26,403 nt of DNA from Comamonadaceae bacterium UBA2334 (lineage in GTDB: Bacteria > Pseudomonadota > Gammaproteobacteria > Burkholderiales > Burkholderiaceae_C), in assembly GCA_002344885.1 (NCBI GenBank), contig DDUQ01000123.1, forward strand, positions 11,323-37,725. Reading direction: 5' to 3'. Every line of letters begins with the position of its first letter. The first letter of the stretch is position 1. The notes under the pieces are model-generated. The model ran no database searches, was not told the origin of the DNA, and saw only the letters and a list, made by a program, of their open reading frames with translations. The position numbers and the translations under genes are program-made. This document shows positions 24,971 to 26,403 of this stretch, piece after piece.

Positions 24971-25862
24971 CACGCCGACCGTTCAGGGTGTCGTAACCGG
25001 CTTGTCTGCTGGCGAGCAACTGCGCACGGCACGGGAGGCAACAGGCCTGCACATCGTGGCCCTGGCGGCGGCCTTGAAAGTGCCTGTCCGCAAGTTGGAA
25101 GCGCTCGAAGCCAATCGGTGGGAGGAGTTGACCGATGCCACTTTCGTCCGTGCATTGGCGGGCAGTGTGGCACGGCACCTGAAAATGGATCCGGCCCCGG
25201 TCCTGCAGGCTTTGCCGGCAAGTAAGGCCGCGACAATTGAAGTGCCAGACAATCTCGGAACCGCGTCTTACGCAGGTCCGTCTTTTGGCCTGACCGAGGG
25301 GATCCCGAAAATTGTTTGGGTGGTGCTGGCCTTGCTGGTTGCCGCATTGGCGTTGTATCTGGTGCCGGACGCTGCGTTGAAGCCCATCACGGGTCAAGCG
25401 ACCACTCAACCGGTTGTCGCAGGTGACGGCAATGCTAAAGCACCCACAGAGCCCACTGTTGCCGACAAGGCACTGCCGGGTCAGGTTGTCGTGGAGCAAC
25501 CGGTTACCGTACCGGCCGCTGCTTCTGCGGTGGCAGCCGCCGACAATGCAGGCGCAGCCGGGACATCGGTTACAACCAGCTTGCCGGCTGCATCCAGTTC
25601 AGCCGTAACTCCGGTGCAGACTGCCAACACGGTGCTGACCATCCAGGCCACGGCTGATACGTGGATTGAAGTGGTCGGTGGGGACGGCAAACTGCGCGCT
25701 CAGCGCTTGCTCAAACAGGGTGAGTCGGCAGATTTCAATGACTCGCCCGTTTTTGCAGTAGTGCTGGGCAATGCGTCCGGGGCCAAGGTCTGGGTCAAGG
25801 GCAAGCCGTTTGACCTCGTGCCCGCGACCAAAAATAACATAGCACGCTTTGAAGCCAATTAA
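24963..25862 (+). CDS. rodZ: Cytoskeleton protein RodZ
   Basis: RodZ anchors MreB filaments to the membrane and is needed for rod shape. The 299 residues have an N-terminal Xre-type helix-turn-helix (about 16-80, GEQLRTAREATGLHIVALAAALKVPVRKLEALEA in form), one membrane segment (about 116-134, IVWVVLALLVAALALYLV), an Ala/Thr/Pro/Val-rich periplasmic linker, and a C-terminal beta domain (DUF4115) with TADTWIEVVGGDG and RLLKQGESADF. ATG 24963 is chosen over ATG 24945 because GAGAGGTG lies at proper distance before it, and the longer version would place its start before that RBS. It overlaps the pilF end by 8 bases. Confidence 0.93.
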   Translation: MSDTPTVQGVVTGLSAGEQLRTAREATGLHIVALAAALKVPVRKLEALEANRWEELTDATFVRALAGSVARHLKMDPAPVLQALPASKAATIEVPDNLGTASYAGPSFGLTEGIPKIVWVVLALLVAALALYLVPDAALKPITGQATTQPVVAGDGNAKAPTEPTVADKALPGQVVVEQPVTVPAAASAVAAADNAGAAGTSVTTSLPAASSSAVTPVQTANTVLTIQATADTWIEVVGGDGKLRAQRLLKQGESADFNDSPVFAVVLGNASGAKVWVKGKPFDLVPATKNNIARFEAN

Positions 25863-25869
25863 GCGCCAA

Positions 25870-26403
25870 ATGACCCAAAGCATATCCAATCTAGGTGGCG
25901 AAGCGGTGCAGGCTGGCAGCAGCGTGCCACTGGCTTTGCCACGCATTTCACGGGTGCCTCGCTTGCAAGCGGCCGTGCGCTGGGGTGAGCGCGTGGTCAC
26001 CGTGGGTGGTGACGCACCGGTTCGTATCCAGTCGATGACCAACACCGATACGGTGGACGCTGTCGGTACGGCCATACAGGTCAAGGCGTTGGCGTTGGCC
26101 GGGTCGGAAATGGTGCGCATCACGGTCAATACCGATGAAGCTGCCCGTGCGGTGCCTTACATCCGGGAGCAGCTGGATCGCATGGGCATCGATGTGCCCT
26201 TGGTGGGGGATTTTCATTACAACGGTCACAAGCTGCTTGCCGACCACCCCGATTGCGCGCAAGCGCTGTCGAAGTACCGCATCAATCCGGGCAACGTCGG
26301 CAAAGGTGACAAGCGAGACCGCCAGTTTGGCCAGATGGTCGAAATCGCTGCGCGGCTGGACAAGGCCGTTCGCATCGGTGTCAACTGGGGCAGCCTGGAC
26401 CAG
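25870..26403 (+). CDS. ispG: 4-hydroxy-3-methylbut-2-en-1-yl diphosphate synthase IspG, N-terminal part
   Basis: The enzyme (also GcpE) carries out the penultimate step of the non-mevalonate isoprenoid pathway using a [4Fe-4S] cluster. The first 178 codons are in the window and the frame runs off the right edge. Family stretches are the VTVGGDAPVRIQSMTNTDT segment near residues 43-61, GSEMVRITVN, VPLVGDFHYNGH and YRINPGNVGKG, then RIGVNWGSL. The cluster-binding cysteines lie beyond the window. The ATG at 25870 is 7 bases after the rodZ stop, which supports operon expression. The first 25 residues are a non-conserved extension. Homology begins around SRVPRLQAAVRWG. Confidence 0.95.
   Translation, partial: MTQSISNLGGEAVQAGSSVPLALPRISRVPRLQAAVRWGERVVTVGGDAPVRIQSMTNTDTVDAVGTAIQVKALALAGSEMVRITVNTDEAARAVPYIREQLDRMGIDVPLVGDFHYNGHKLLADHPDCAQALSKYRINPGNVGKGDKRDRQFGQMVEIAARLDKAVRIGVNWGSLDQ

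Overview
The window is betaproteobacterial chromosomal DNA. It has high GC, E. coli-like RBSs, a monomeric NADP isocitrate dehydrogenase, and a core block whose protein signatures and gene order look like Burkholderiales (probably Comamonadaceae). The taxonomic call is inference from recalled family signatures; no search was run.

Region 1 (1-7038, all genes on the minus strand). This holds the first codons of an exported protein, an NnrU-family membrane protein, a PAS-GGDEF-EAL-BLUF cyclic-di-GMP gene broken by an in-frame TGA (and probably by a frame change near its 5' end), a fused SpmA/SpmB membrane protein, and icd with a clear intrinsic terminator. Codons here end overwhelmingly in G or C, and the style recalls Rhodocyclales more than the rest of the window.

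Region 2 (7039-7340). A gene-free spacer holding a 76-nt potential three-way-junction element. It coincides with a visible change in codon use: TTG leucine and A/T-ending codons become common to its right.

Region 3 (7341-17906). An NlpC/P60 peptidase gene diverges from an isochorismatase-like hydrolase gene. They are followed by prpE with its terminator, then the 2-oxoglutarate dehydrogenase genes odhA-odhB-lpdA with zapE directly behind. Stable hairpins sit in the odhA leader and in both odh spacers. With icd, the window encodes two consecutive TCA steps (isocitrate to 2-oxoglutarate to succinyl-CoA) plus propionate activation.

Region 4 (17912-26403). A PP2C phosphatase gene and bamD lie on the minus strand. 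rluD, scpB and rluB, then ndk, rlmN, pilF, rodZ and ispG (cut by the window end), lie on the plus strand, mostly with overlapping or nearly touching ends. This is a housekeeping block for rRNA modification, chromosome segregation, nucleotide balance, pilus assembly, cell shape and isoprenoid synthesis.

I see no rRNA, tRNA, CRISPR array, insertion sequence or phage gene, and no convincing undescribed multi-gene system. The best leads are the interrupted C-terminal-BLUF gene, the structured element at the composition break, the hairpins and mini-ORF around the odh genes, and the start of rluD, which has no ordinary start codon at the head of its coding-like region.
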